Shown here piece by piece: positions 26,489 to 35,161 of a DNA stretch of 64,000 nt. Source of the DNA: Clostridium cellulovorans 743B (GTDB lineage: Bacteria; Bacillota; Clostridia; Clostridiales; Clostridiaceae); the NCBI RefSeq assembly GCF_000145275.1, contig NC_014393.1:2480001-2544000 (forward strand), in the 5' to 3' direction. Each line of letters begins with the position of its first letter. The stretch's first letter is position 1. The position numbers were made by a program, and so were the translations under genes. The notes beneath the pieces are model-generated. The model was not told the origin of the DNA. It ran no database searches and saw nothing but the letters and a program-made list of their open reading frames with translations.

Positions 26489-27193
26489 GTGTTTGAGATA
26501 AATTACAAGTTAAGAAATTTTATAAGAAAAATAACTATAAATGGACCAAGGAGAAAGAAAAATTATAAGAACTTTTTCCTAATAATAATTATAGTCATAG
26601 TTGTTGTATTTTTATACCAGATGTTTTCAATTTTTGATAACATAGTCGTACCTAATATGCTCTCAGTAGCGGAATATGAAATGAAGACAAAAACTGTTGA
26701 TGTTATTAATGAAGTTATATTAGAAGAGTGTTCAGAAAGTTTTAAATATGATGAGGTTATTAATATTGATAAGGATAAAAATGATAATATAGTTATGTTA
26801 AAGGCTGATACTATAAAGCTTAATAAAATAGCAGTATCTGTTTCTTTAAAGGCGCAAGACAAGATAAAAGAACTTGGAGCTATTGGAGTATCTGTTCCGC
26901 TTGGATATGTAACTCAAAATAGTTTTGTATCAAATTATGGACCTAATATTAAAATTAAAATGAAACCAATTGGTAGTGTTGAAACAAAATATATATCTGA
27001 ATTCGAATCAGCAGGAATCAATCAAACAAGGCATAAAATTTATGTAGAAACAGTATCAAATATTCAAGTTATATTGCTTTCTTCTCATAAAGAAATTGAA
27101 GTTAAACATATCATTCCTATATCAGAGACAATAATAGTTGGGAAAATACCAGATACATCTATAGATTTAAACTTAAATAAAGACATAAATTAG
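26489..27193 (+). CDS. yunB: sporulation protein YunB
   Basis: About 234 residues. A basic N-terminus, one membrane helix (about 28-48) and an extracytoplasmic domain with the YunB features IKMKPIGSVETKYISEFESAGINQTRHKIYVE. In Bacillus it is a mother-cell sporulation gene. Start is uncertain: the in-frame GTG at 26489 overlaps its own RBS AAAGGAG, so initiation may be at a rare codon just downstream (ATA at 26498). Confidence 0.85.
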   Translation: MFEINYKLRNFIRKITINGPRRKKNYKNFFLIIIIVIVVVFLYQMFSIFDNIVVPNMLSVAEYEMKTKTVDVINEVILEECSESFKYDEVINIDKDKNDNIVMLKADTIKLNKIAVSVSLKAQDKIKELGAIGVSVPLGYVTQNSFVSNYGPNIKIKMKPIGSVETKYISEFESAGINQTRHKIYVETVSNIQVILLSSHKEIEVKHIIPISETIIVGKIPDTSIDLNLNKDIN

Positions 27194-27316
27194 ATTTTAT
27201 TAAGATTTATTAAAATTAACTTTAAGATATTTCGTTGTCAGATCTATCTGAAGAATTTATATGGTTATCAAAGAGTCCATAATTATATAGGAATTTACTT
27301 AGAAATCATATAAAAG

Positions 27317-27357
27317 AATGCCTCGATTAGTAAATATATTTATACAATCGAGGCATT
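27317..27357. terminator. bidirectional terminator between yunB and hpt
   Basis: Perfect 12-bp stem AATGCCTCGATT / AATCGAGGCATT between convergent genes, AT-rich tails. Confidence 0.86.
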
Positions 27358-27365
27358 TTCATTTT

Positions 27366-27893
27366 CTATTTTTCTTCCCAATTAAAAACATAAGGAACGT
27401 TTCTATAGTAATCCCCATAGTTTAATCCATAACCAACAACGAATACATCTGGGATTTCAAAACATATATAATCTGCAGTTAAGCTTACCTTTCTTCTTTC
27501 TGGTTTATCTAAAAGAACGCAAGTTTTAACTGATAAGGCTCCTTTATCTTTTACATATTTGGTTACAAAATCCATAGTATAACCAGTATCTATAATATCA
27601 TCTACTATCAGTACATCACAGCCTTCTATGTTATCAGGAATATCGTTTACTACTTTAACGCTACCAGAACTAGTTTCGCTATGTCCATAGCTTGAGGTTG
27701 TCATAAAACCGATTTTTGCATTAGTGTCAATGGCCCTTACCAAATCTGCTGCAAAAATAAAGCTTCCTCTAAGTAATGATAATACATAAAGATTTTTATC
27801 TTTATAATCTTTTTCAATAATTTTTCCTACTTCTTTTATCCTTTTTTCTATTTGTTCTTCTGAAATTAATATATTTCTTTTCTTATTATCCAT
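27366..27893 (-). CDS. hpt: hypoxanthine phosphoribosyltransferase
   Basis: 175 residues. PRPP-binding motif VLIVDDIIDTG, loop LLRGSFIFAADL, and the C-terminal DVFVVGYGLNYGDYYRNVPYV. Makes IMP/GMP from free bases. GGAGG before the ATG. Divergent from hflX. Confidence 0.95.
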   Translation of the reverse strand: MDNKKRNILISEEQIEKRIKEVGKIIEKDYKDKNLYVLSLLRGSFIFAADLVRAIDTNAKIGFMTTSSYGHSETSSGSVKVVNDIPDNIEGCDVLIVDDIIDTGYTMDFVTKYVKDKGALSVKTCVLLDKPERRKVSLTADYICFEIPDVFVVGYGLNYGDYYRNVPYVFNWEEK

Positions 27894-27985
27894 GTTAACC
27901 TCCAGCCATTGATATTTACAACGATAGAATCATAGTATAAAATTATATCTAAATTGTCAAGTAGCTTGAATTGGAGGTTATATGT

Positions 27986-29785
27986 ATGATTAATGGCAAC
28001 ATAGAGGGAGTTAAGAATAGCTTTCTCGCAGAACTTGAGGATTTGTATAAGTTAAAGGCTTACAAAGATCAAATTGCAACAGTGGAAATGGTGAATACAA
28101 TTGTTAATGTTACAAAAGCAATAAATAGAGAAGTAAGTATTGCTATTGATAGAAAAGGTAATGTAATTGATGTTTCTATTGGTGATAGCGCCACAGTAAA
28201 CCTGCCTATGATAGATTTAAAGGAGAAACGACTTTGTGGTGTTAAGGTTTTACATACACACCCAAGTGGAAATTCTAACTTATCTGTAGTAGACACATCG
28301 GCTCTTTTAAAGCTTAAACTTGATGCAATGATAGCTGTTGGGGTTACTGAAGACGGTATTACCGATGTAACTTTAGGTTTTTGTGCATTAAAGAATGAGA
28401 TATTAGTTTATGATAAAGTTGGTCCTATGTCCTTGGAAGATTCTCTTAACTTTAACTACTTAGAGAAAGTAAATTATGTTGAAAGTTTTTTAAAAAATTC
28501 TTCTGTAACAGAAAATGAAGAAGAAGAAGAAATTGCTATTGTTGTAGGTGTAGATAATGAGGAGAGTTTAGATGAGCTAGAAGAACTAGCAAATGCTTGT
28601 AATGTAAAAGTTGTATATAAAGTTCTACAAAAGAAAAATAAAATAGATAACTTATATTACATAGGAAGTGGAAAAGCCGAGGAATTAGCACTTATTAAAC
28701 AAGTAAAAGGTGCAAATCTTATAATTTTTGATGATGAATTAAGCGGAATTCAAGTAAAAAATCTAGAAGAAGTCACTGGTACAAAGGTTATTGATAGGAC
28801 TATATTGATATTAGAGATATTCGCTAGACGTGCTAAAAGTAGAGAAGCTAAAATTCAAGTTGAGTTGGCGCAACTTAAATATAGATCTGCCAGACTAATT
28901 GCTCATGGTATTACAATGTCTAGAACTGGAGGTGGAATTGGAACTAGAGGCCCTGGTGAAAAAAAGCTTGAAATCGATAGAAGAAGGATAAAAGATGATA
29001 TTCATGATTTAAGAATGGAATTAGAAAAGATAAGAAAGAATAGAGCTGTTCAAAGGGAAAAAAGGTCTAAATCTAATGTTCCTAAAATATCTTTAGTTGG
29101 ATATACTAATGCAGGAAAATCTACATTAAGGAATGCTTTAGCTGAGTATGCGTTAGTAGAACAAGGAAAGCAAAAGGATAAAGTTTTTGAAGCAGATATG
29201 CTTTTTGCAACATTAGATGTTACAACAAGAGCCATACTGCTTAGAGATAAGCGTGTAGCTGCTTTAACAGATACCGTTGGATTCATAAGAAAGTTATCTC
29301 ACGATTTAGTAGAAGCGTTTAAATCTACTCTTGAGGAAGTAATTTTTGCTGATTTACTACTTCACGTTGTAGATAGTTCAAGTGATATAATTTTTGAACA
29401 AATTGAAGCTACTCATGCAGTTTTAAAAGAACTGAATGCTTTTGATAAGCCTATAATTTTAGTGTTGAATAAGGTTGATAAAGAAAATGCCCATACCGTT
29501 GCTGAGATAAAGGAAAAATACAAAGAATTTCAGGTAATCCCTATCAGTGCTAAGAATGGAACTAATTTTGATGGTTTAATGGAAATGATAGTTGAATTTC
29601 TTCCAAATCCTATGAAGAAGGTTGAGTTTTTGATACCATATAGTGATGGTGATGTAGGTGCTTATCTACATAGAAATGCAATAATTGAGGAAGAAGATTA
29701 TTTAGATAATGGAACCAAAGTAATAGCCACTGTTGATATAGAAACATATAATAAGTTCAATAAATTTATAGTAAATGAATTCTAG
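27986..29785 (+). CDS. hflX: HflX ribosome-associated GTPase with N-terminal JAMM-like domain
   Basis: 599 residues. The C-terminal two thirds are standard HflX: glycine-rich GGGIGTRGPGEKKLE, a coiled helix pair, and the G domain (GYTNAGKST, DTVGF, NKVDK). The first ~165 residues are extra and contain HTHPSGNSNLSVVD, which fits the JAMM/MPN zinc-protease pattern H-x-H-x7-S-x2-D (H90, H92, S100, D103), as in RadC. HflX splits stalled ribosomes. The ATG at 27986 is chosen because GGAGG lies 8 bases upstream; 27971 would be a TTG inside the RBS region. Confidence 0.93.
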   Translation: MINGNIEGVKNSFLAELEDLYKLKAYKDQIATVEMVNTIVNVTKAINREVSIAIDRKGNVIDVSIGDSATVNLPMIDLKEKRLCGVKVLHTHPSGNSNLSVVDTSALLKLKLDAMIAVGVTEDGITDVTLGFCALKNEILVYDKVGPMSLEDSLNFNYLEKVNYVESFLKNSSVTENEEEEEIAIVVGVDNEESLDELEELANACNVKVVYKVLQKKNKIDNLYYIGSGKAEELALIKQVKGANLIIFDDELSGIQVKNLEEVTGTKVIDRTILILEIFARRAKSREAKIQVELAQLKYRSARLIAHGITMSRTGGGIGTRGPGEKKLEIDRRRIKDDIHDLRMELEKIRKNRAVQREKRSKSNVPKISLVGYTNAGKSTLRNALAEYALVEQGKQKDKVFEADMLFATLDVTTRAILLRDKRVAALTDTVGFIRKLSHDLVEAFKSTLEEVIFADLLLHVVDSSSDIIFEQIEATHAVLKELNAFDKPIILVLNKVDKENAHTVAEIKEKYKEFQVIPISAKNGTNFDGLMEMIVEFLPNPMKKVEFLIPYSDGDVGAYLHRNAIIEEEDYLDNGTKVIATVDIETYNKFNKFIVNEF

Positions 29786-29791
29786 AAATAA

Positions 29792-29816
29792 GGCACCTGC
29801 TTAATAAGCTGGTGTC
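29792..29816. terminator. hairpin between hflX and spoVAEA
   Basis: GGCACC / GGTGTC plus inner GCTT / AAGC with one mismatch; it overlaps the spoVAEA stop codon. The only candidate terminator in the 15-bp gap between these convergent genes. Confidence 0.5.
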
Positions 29817-30367
29817 TTACTCAAATTATTTATGATATTATTTATTGCTATAGTGAGAACTGCACTATTATTATTTTCAAATTTCCCTTTCATTTTACCA
29901 ACATCACCAATTCCTATTATGTACGGTTTTTCTTTTAGCATATATAGAAAGTTATGAGTATCTCCATATAGAATCTTTGAGTTTTGAACAACGCCCTCCT
30001 TATTAACAGCATATGGGACAATATCCCCATTTCTATCTACTGAGCAATCTACTTCTGTTCCAGAGCAATTATCACAATTTGAAGCTACAGCAATTATACC
30101 AATAATTTCTATATATTCATTTAGTAGTAATTCCATCATGGTTTTTTCACCTAATCCATATCCTCTTTTTCCTTTATCATCTACCATAACAAGAACTGGA
30201 TTTCCTAAAGCACTTTTTATCATCTCAATAAGCAGTTCTGGATTTAAAATACTTGGAGTTCCTGCTGACAAAGATATACAACGTCCATGTATAGCTTTTG
30301 CAGCTTTTTCAACCTCTATTTTTGCATGGGAATCTCCATCAGTTATAATTATCACTTGTTTTTTCAC
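29801..30367 (-). CDS. spoVAEA: stage V sporulation protein AEA
   Basis: 188 residues, soluble, start QVIIITDGDSHAKIEVEKAAK, then VMVDDKGKRGYGLGEKTM and the Cys-bearing NCDNCSGTEVDCSVDRNG, matching SpoVAEA. Part of the SpoVA channel complex for dipicolinic acid in the spore inner membrane. The start is a GTG with AAGGAG 8 bases upstream; that RBS overlaps the stop of spoVAEB. Confidence 0.9.
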   Translation of the reverse strand: MKKQVIIITDGDSHAKIEVEKAAKAIHGRCISLSAGTPSILNPELLIEMIKSALGNPVLVMVDDKGKRGYGLGEKTMMELLLNEYIEIIGIIAVASNCDNCSGTEVDCSVDRNGDIVPYAVNKEGVVQNSKILYGDTHNFLYMLKEKPYIIGIGDVGKMKGKFENNNSAVLTIAINNIINNLSKTPAY

Positions 30368-30371
30368 ATAA

Positions 30372-30734
30372 TCACTCCTTAGTTTTAGGATTAAAAAGTA
30401 TAGCCATTAAGTATCCAAAAACTATTGCAGCAGTGATTCCTCCTGCTGTACCTTTAATGCCGCCTGTAAATGCACCAAGAAGTCCTATCTCATCAACCTC
30501 TTTTATAGCAGCTTTTGATAATGCATAACCAAAGCCAGGAAGTGGAACTGTTGCTCCTGCTTTGCCAACCTCTACTGCATAATCGTAAAGATTAAAGGCA
30601 CCTAAAATAGCACCAATAACGACAAAGGAAACTAGAATTCTAGCTGGTGTGAGTTTTGTTTTATCCATAAGTATTTGTGCGATTACACACCATATTCCAC
30701 CAAATATAAATGCACTAACATAATTCATAATCAT
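30372..30734 (-). CDS. spoVAEB: stage V sporulation protein AEB
   Basis: 120 residues, three to four membrane helices, with the SpoVAE block LPGFGYALSKAAIKEVDEIGLLGAFTGG. Homologous to SpoVAC, with which it forms the membrane channel for dipicolinic acid. The ATG overlaps the spoVAD stop by 4 bases, a sign of coupled translation. Confidence 0.93.
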   Translation of the reverse strand: MIMNYVSAFIFGGIWCVIAQILMDKTKLTPARILVSFVVIGAILGAFNLYDYAVEVGKAGATVPLPGFGYALSKAAIKEVDEIGLLGAFTGGIKGTAGGITAAIVFGYLMAILFNPKTKE

Positions 30735-31756
30735 TTTGACTCACCACCTTCTATTGCTACAGCATGTGCAATTCCAGGAATAGTTTCTCCTTGTAGTGTT
30801 GATGTTGGACTGAGGAGTGCACCAGTTGATACCAAAAGAACTCTTTTTAATTGTTTGCTTAAAAGTCTTTTGAAAATATAGCCACTAAATACTACTGCAG
30901 AGCAACCACATCCACTACCACCAGCTAAAGTATCTTGTGTATTTTGATCAAAAATTTCTGCCCCACAATCAATATATCTTTTACCAATATCATATCCACA
31001 TTCTAATAGCAATTGGTTTGTAATATTTCTACCGTATATGCCTAGGTCGCCAGTTGCAATGATGTCATAATCTTTTGGAGAACGACCAGTATCTATAAAA
31101 TGCTGTTTAATTGTATCAACAGCAGCTGGAGCCATAGCAGCTCCCATATTATTAGCATCTACTATCCCATAATCTTTTACTTTCCCAGTAGTAACATAGC
31201 TTACATAAGGGTATTGAGTATCTTCACTTTTTTGAAGAAGCATAGAACCACTTCCTGTAACAGTCCATTGTGCTGTGGGATTTCTTTGACTTCCATATTC
31301 AAGGGGAAATCTAAATTGTCTTTCAGCAGAACTAAAATGAGAAGATGTAGTTGCAATCACATTATTAGCAAAACCGCCTTCTACCATTAAGGAAGCAAGA
31401 CTTAATGATTCTGTCATTGTAGAACAAGCTCCGTATAGCCCAAAGAAAGGTATATTAAGCTTTCTAACGGCAAAGCTGGTAGCTGTTAGTTGATTTAATA
31501 AATCTCCTCCAAATAAATAATCAATATCTTCTTCACTGAGCCTAGCTTTTTTTATTGTTTCAGTTACAGCTTTATACATTATACTTGATTCGGCTTTTTC
31601 ATAACTATCAGTACCGTTTAAATCATCTTGAAGTACTATATCAAAATATTCGTTCAGTGGTCCTTCCCCTTCTTTTTTACCAACAACGGAAGTAGTAGTA
31701 ATAATTCTAGGTCTAGTATCTAACTTTATAGTTTGTTTTCCTATGTGTATTCCCAT
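30731..31756 (-). CDS. spoVAD: stage V sporulation protein AD
   Basis: 341 residues with a thiolase-like fold (GLYGACSTMTESLSLA, TTSSHFSSAERQFRFPLEYG, GGSGCGCSAVVFSG). SpoVAD binds dipicolinic acid at the spore inner membrane. Normal length; TAGGAG before the ATG. Between spoVAC and spoVAEB. Confidence 0.96.
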   Translation of the reverse strand: MGIHIGKQTIKLDTRPRIITTTSVVGKKEGEGPLNEYFDIVLQDDLNGTDSYEKAESSIMYKAVTETIKKARLSEEDIDYLFGGDLLNQLTATSFAVRKLNIPFFGLYGACSTMTESLSLASLMVEGGFANNVIATTSSHFSSAERQFRFPLEYGSQRNPTAQWTVTGSGSMLLQKSEDTQYPYVSYVTTGKVKDYGIVDANNMGAAMAPAAVDTIKQHFIDTGRSPKDYDIIATGDLGIYGRNITNQLLLECGYDIGKRYIDCGAEIFDQNTQDTLAGGSGCGCSAVVFSGYIFKRLLSKQLKRVLLVSTGALLSPTSTLQGETIPGIAHAVAIEGGESK

Positions 31757-31767
31757 TATATCCGCTC

Positions 31768-32217
31768 CTATTTAATAAAATAATATCCAAGACCAACAAT
31801 TACTGAGGTGGTAATTCCATAAACTAAAACTGGACCAGCAATAGTGAACATTTTTGCGGCAACGCCAAATACAAATCCTTCCTTTTTAAATTCCATAGCA
31901 GGTGCTACAATGGAATTGGCGAAGCCAGTTATTGGAACAACTGATCCAGCTCCAGCTTTTGAAGCTAATTTATCATAGACACCCAGGCCTGTAAATAATG
32001 CTCCAATGAAGACCATAATTATAGCAGTTATTGCACTTGTATTCTCTTTGGAAATATCTAAGGATATGCATATTTCATTAATAAATTGTCCTACTGTACA
32101 AATTGCTCCTCCAACGATAAAGGCAAAAAAACAATTCTGAATTATCTTTGGTTTTGGAGTATTTTGCTCTGAAATTTTATCGAATTTTGCCTTAAGCTTT
32201 CTTTCTTTTGCATCCAT
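31768..32217 (-). CDS. spoVAC: stage V sporulation protein AC
   Basis: 149 residues. A charged N-terminus, then four membrane helices with VVPITGFANSIVAPAMEFKKEG. SpoVAC acts as a mechanosensitive channel for dipicolinic acid release in germination. AAGGAG precedes the ATG. First spoVA gene here; spoVAA and spoVAB are absent, as is usual in Clostridium. Confidence 0.95.
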   Translation of the reverse strand: MDAKERKLKAKFDKISEQNTPKPKIIQNCFFAFIVGGAICTVGQFINEICISLDISKENTSAITAIIMVFIGALFTGLGVYDKLASKAGAGSVVPITGFANSIVAPAMEFKKEGFVFGVAAKMFTIAGPVLVYGITTSVIVGLGYYFIK

Positions 32218-32249
32218 ATACTAACAACTCCTTATTTATGTTTTTACTT

Positions 32250-32279
32250 TATTATTTCTGTAAAGTGTAGTTTTTACTC
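32250..32279 (-). promoter_or_regulatory. candidate forespore (SigF/SigG) promoter for spoVA
   Basis: GAGTA (32275-32279) and GAAATAATA (32250-32258), spacer 16, lie between the sigF terminator and spoVAC. They resemble the -35 and -10 boxes of SigF/SigG promoters. By analogy with Bacillus, SigG should drive spoVA. Confidence 0.45.
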
Positions 32280-32289
32280 ATTTTTGCAA

Positions 32290-32315
32290 TAAAAAAAGAC
32301 GGAGATTATCCGTCT
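32290..32315 (-). terminator. terminator overlapping the sigF stop codon
   Basis: AGACGGA / TCCGTCT with a 5-base loop containing the sigF TAA, then a T run. It splits the sporulation run into spoIIA and spoVA transcripts. Confidence 0.8.
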
Positions 32316-33103
32316 AAAGTTATTTTCATAAGTTTTAAAACTTTTTTTTCGATTCTGGAGACTTGTACTTGGCTTATTCCCAGCATTTTTGCTACTTGAA
32401 TTTGAGTTTTGTCCTTAAAATACCTCAATAAAATTATTTGCCTTGACTTTGTATCAAGCTTTAATAGAGCATCTTTTAGTGCTAGCTTATCAATCATATC
32501 CTTATCATCTTCACCTGTTTCACTTATTTTATCTATAAGTAGCACTGGTGAACCATCATCTTGATGGATTACATCATATAGATATTGGAGACTTCCAGAA
32601 GATTCTGTAGCCATAATTATATCGTCTTTGCTTATCCCTGAATATTTCGATAGTTCTTCAATTGTTGGTTCTCTATTAAGTATATTAGTAAGATTTTCTC
32701 TATCATAATGTAATTTTTTAGCAGTTGCTTTTATGCTTCTACTAATTTTAATAATTCCATCATCCCTTAAAAAGCGTTTAATTTCACCCATAATCATTGG
32801 AACTGCATAAGTTGAAAATTTAACATTGAAGTCTGTATTAAAGTTATTTACTGCTTTAATTAATCCCATACAGCCGATTTGGAAAATATCATCATATTCA
32901 TAACCTCGATTTAAAAATTTCTTGCTTATTGCAGCTACTAGTGGCATGTTTTTCTTGATCAAATCATTAAGGGCTTCGTTATCGCCACCTTGAGCTAGTT
33001 TTATAAGTTCCACGTTATCTGTATAATCGTTGATAGAATTATTTTGTTTTGAGGATTCATTTTCAAGGTTAAAACTATTACTCGTGTTAATCCCTCCTCT
33101 CAT
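32306..33103 (-). CDS. sigF: forespore sigma factor SigF
   Basis: 265 residues. Sigma-70 regions 2 (GYEYDDIFQIGCMGLIKAVNNFN ... KFSTYAVPMIMGEIKRFLRDDG), 3 and 4 (RYFKDKTQIQVAKMLGISQVQVSRIEKK). The early forespore sigma factor, held by SpoIIAB. The start is unusual: the ATG at 33103 precedes an AGAGGAGGG that would itself be a strong RBS, and no further ATG follows before residue 53, so a near-cognate codon downstream is possible. Confidence 0.95.
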   Translation of the reverse strand: MRGGINTSNSFNLENESSKQNNSINDYTDNVELIKLAQGGDNEALNDLIKKNMPLVAAISKKFLNRGYEYDDIFQIGCMGLIKAVNNFNTDFNVKFSTYAVPMIMGEIKRFLRDDGIIKISRSIKATAKKLHYDRENLTNILNREPTIEELSKYSGISKDDIIMATESSGSLQYLYDVIHQDDGSPVLLIDKISETGEDDKDMIDKLALKDALLKLDTKSRQIILLRYFKDKTQIQVAKMLGISQVQVSRIEKKVLKLMKITLDG

Positions 33104-33116
33104 ATTAAAAGCACTT

Positions 33117-33548
33117 CTATGACTCTAGAGAAGTGAATAATTTTTTCATTCTGATTGTAGTACCTAATGATCTTTCTGAAAATATTTCTAATGAGTCCAT
33201 GAAAGTTTCCATAACTGTAAAACCCATGCCAGAACGTTCAAGTTCTGGTCGAGAGGTGTATAGTGGTTGTCTAGCCATATTTATATCTTCTATACCTACA
33301 CCAGTATCTTTTATCTCAATGGTCAATTCATTATCGTTAATTTCACAGCGTATTTCTACTAAGCCCTCAGTATTTTCATAGCCATGAATTATAGCATTCG
33401 TAACCCCTTCAGATACAGCAGTTTTTATATCTGCAATTTCCTCTATGGTTGGATCAAGCTGAGCAGCAAAGGATGCGACAGCTACTCTTGCGAAGCTTTC
33501 ATTTTCTGATTTGCTTAAAAATTCAACCTTCATTTCATTATGTCCCAT
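33117..33548 (-). CDS. spoIIAB: anti-sigma F factor SpoIIAB
   Basis: 143 residues. A GHKL-type kinase: N box AVSEGVTNAIIHGY, G1 IEIKDTGVGIEDI, G2 RSGMGFTVMETF. Binds SigF with ATP and phosphorylates SpoIIAA. GGGGG lies before the ATG; 16 bp after spoIIAA and 13 bp before sigF. Confidence 0.96.
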   Translation of the reverse strand: MGHNEMKVEFLSKSENESFARVAVASFAAQLDPTIEEIADIKTAVSEGVTNAIIHGYENTEGLVEIRCEINDNELTIEIKDTGVGIEDINMARQPLYTSRPELERSGMGFTVMETFMDSLEIFSERSLGTTIRMKKLFTSLES

Positions 33549-33564
33549 TGTATATCCCCCTTAT

Positions 33565-33948
33565 TTATAAGCTTTTTAGAGCTTCATCTACGTCTTTTGA
33601 TAATCCTACAATTTTAAAAAGTCCTGAAAGATCAAAGATTCTTTTTATATTAGCATTAACATTAGTTATAATAACCTTGCCATTTTTCCTTTCAAGTTTT
33701 TTATATCTACCGATTACAGCTCCTATACCAGAACTATCCATAAATGAAATACCGTTAAAATCCATTATAAGATTAACATAATTTTCATTATCTAGTTTAT
33801 CATCGATTTTAGCTCGTACTTCTTCTGAACTGTGATGATCTAATTCGCCTACCAATGTAGCTATCAAAGTTTTATCTATAGTTTTTATTAAAGGTTTTTC
33901 TGGAGTAGCTACTAAAGCTTTATCTGTATCTTGAAAATATATTAACAT
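33565..33948 (-). CDS. spoIIAA: anti-anti-sigma factor SpoIIAA
   Basis: 128 residues, a STAS domain with the phosphorylatable serine block MDFNGISFMDSSGIGAVIG and VGELDHHSSE. In its unphosphorylated form it frees SigF from SpoIIAB. The start at 33948 has GGGGG 7 bases upstream. About 15 extra residues precede the usual STAS start when compared with Bacillus SpoIIAA. Confidence 0.95.
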   Translation of the reverse strand: MLIYFQDTDKALVATPEKPLIKTIDKTLIATLVGELDHHSSEEVRAKIDDKLDNENYVNLIMDFNGISFMDSSGIGAVIGRYKKLERKNGKVIITNVNANIKRIFDLSGLFKIVGLSKDVDEALKSL

Positions 33949-33967
33949 AAACAATCCCCCTTATAAA

Positions 33968-33997
33968 ATACTTCAATTGTTGTCATACTATTCCTTT
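33968..33997 (-). promoter_or_regulatory. candidate SigH promoter of the spoIIA operon
   Basis: AAAGGAATA (33989-33997) and ATTGAAGTAT (33968-33977) with an 11-base spacer fit the SigH consensus (RNAGGAWWW, 11-12 bases, RNNGAATWW) with one deviation. In Bacillus and Clostridium spoIIA is read by SigH with Spo0A~P. A possible 0A-like box (TTGTCGAT) lies near 34132 on the + strand. Confidence 0.6.
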
Positions 33998-34164
33998 TTA
34001 ATTAATTCTACAATTGTAATTAATTTCCTTCAACTTCCATACACTATTTTTTATTATACCCATGAGTGAAAATTTTATTCAGCTATTTAAAAAAGTTGTA
34101 TTAATAATGAATGGCTGTTATAATTTATTATTGTCGATAATTTAATTATAGGAGGTTTTTCATA

Positions 34165-34995
34165 ATGGACATGTGGATTTCGGAAGCGCAGATCCCAAAT
34201 GCAGCTATGACCTATAAAATCAAAGAAACTTTAGTAAGAAGACAAACGGAATTTCAAGATTTAGCAATAGTTGATTCTTATGAACTTGGAAGGATGTTAG
34301 TACTTGATGGTATAGTTCAAACTACAATAAAGGATGAATTTGTTTATCATGAAATGATTAGCCATATCCCATTATATACTCATTCAAGTCCCAAAAAAGT
34401 TCTAGTTGTAGGTGGCGGTGATGGCGGCGCAATAAGAGAAATATTAAAACATCCAACTGTAGAAAAAGCAGTACTTTGTGAGATAGATGGTGCAGTTATC
34501 GAGGAATGTAAAAAGCATCTTAAAGAGATTTCTTGTGCTTTAGATGATCCAAGATGCGAAGTATTCGTTGGAGATGGAATTAAATATGTACACGAGCATA
34601 AGAATGAATTTGACGTTATAATAGTTGACTCTACAGATCCTTTTGGTGCTGCTGAAGGTCTTTTTGGCGGAAGTTTTTATAAGGAAATATATCAATGTTT
34701 GACAGAAGACGGTATATTTATTGCTCAAACAGAAACGCCATTTTATTTACCTGAAGTAGTTAAATCTGTATTTAATGATGCTAGAGACGTATTCCCTGTA
34801 ACAAAGTTATTTATGGCACATATTCCTACATATCCAGGTGGTTACTGGAGTTTTACTGTTGGATCTAAAAAATATGATCCTGAAAATCCTGATTTTTCTG
34901 GCAAAGTAGATATTGATGGTTTAAAATACTATACTAAGAAGATTCATAGTGCTGCATTTACATTACCAAAATATGTAGAAGATTTATTAAAATAG
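34165..34995 (+). CDS. speE: spermidine synthase
   Basis: 276 residues. Aminopropyltransferase with SAM-decarboxylated binding motif VVGGGDGGAIRE and the catalytic region DVIIVDSTDPFGAAEGLF. Joins an aminopropyl group to putrescine. GGAGG is 9 bases before the ATG. Alone, followed by a strong terminator; the decarboxylase at 48.4 kb could supply part of the polyamine path. Confidence 0.95.
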   Translation: MDMWISEAQIPNAAMTYKIKETLVRRQTEFQDLAIVDSYELGRMLVLDGIVQTTIKDEFVYHEMISHIPLYTHSSPKKVLVVGGGDGGAIREILKHPTVEKAVLCEIDGAVIEECKKHLKEISCALDDPRCEVFVGDGIKYVHEHKNEFDVIIVDSTDPFGAAEGLFGGSFYKEIYQCLTEDGIFIAQTETPFYLPEVVKSVFNDARDVFPVTKLFMAHIPTYPGGYWSFTVGSKKYDPENPDFSGKVDIDGLKYYTKKIHSAAFTLPKYVEDLLK

Positions 34996-34999
34996 TATA

Positions 35000-35045
35000 A
35001 AATAAAACAAGCTATATAGCATACTTTATATAGCTTGTTTTATTT
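35000..35045. terminator. strong terminator after speE
   Basis: A perfect 19-bp stem with an 8-base loop (arms 35000-35018 and 35027-35045), T-rich tail. It can also end the methylase transcript from the other side. Confidence 0.9.
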
Positions 35046-35161
35046 ATTAATGAGGATGTTAAGACATTCTATTTAAGGATAAATCCAGGATAAGAGATTA
35101 CTAAGCTGTTCAAAAACTAATTGCATAGTAATATATATAATTTTCAAAATCAAAATAGTAA

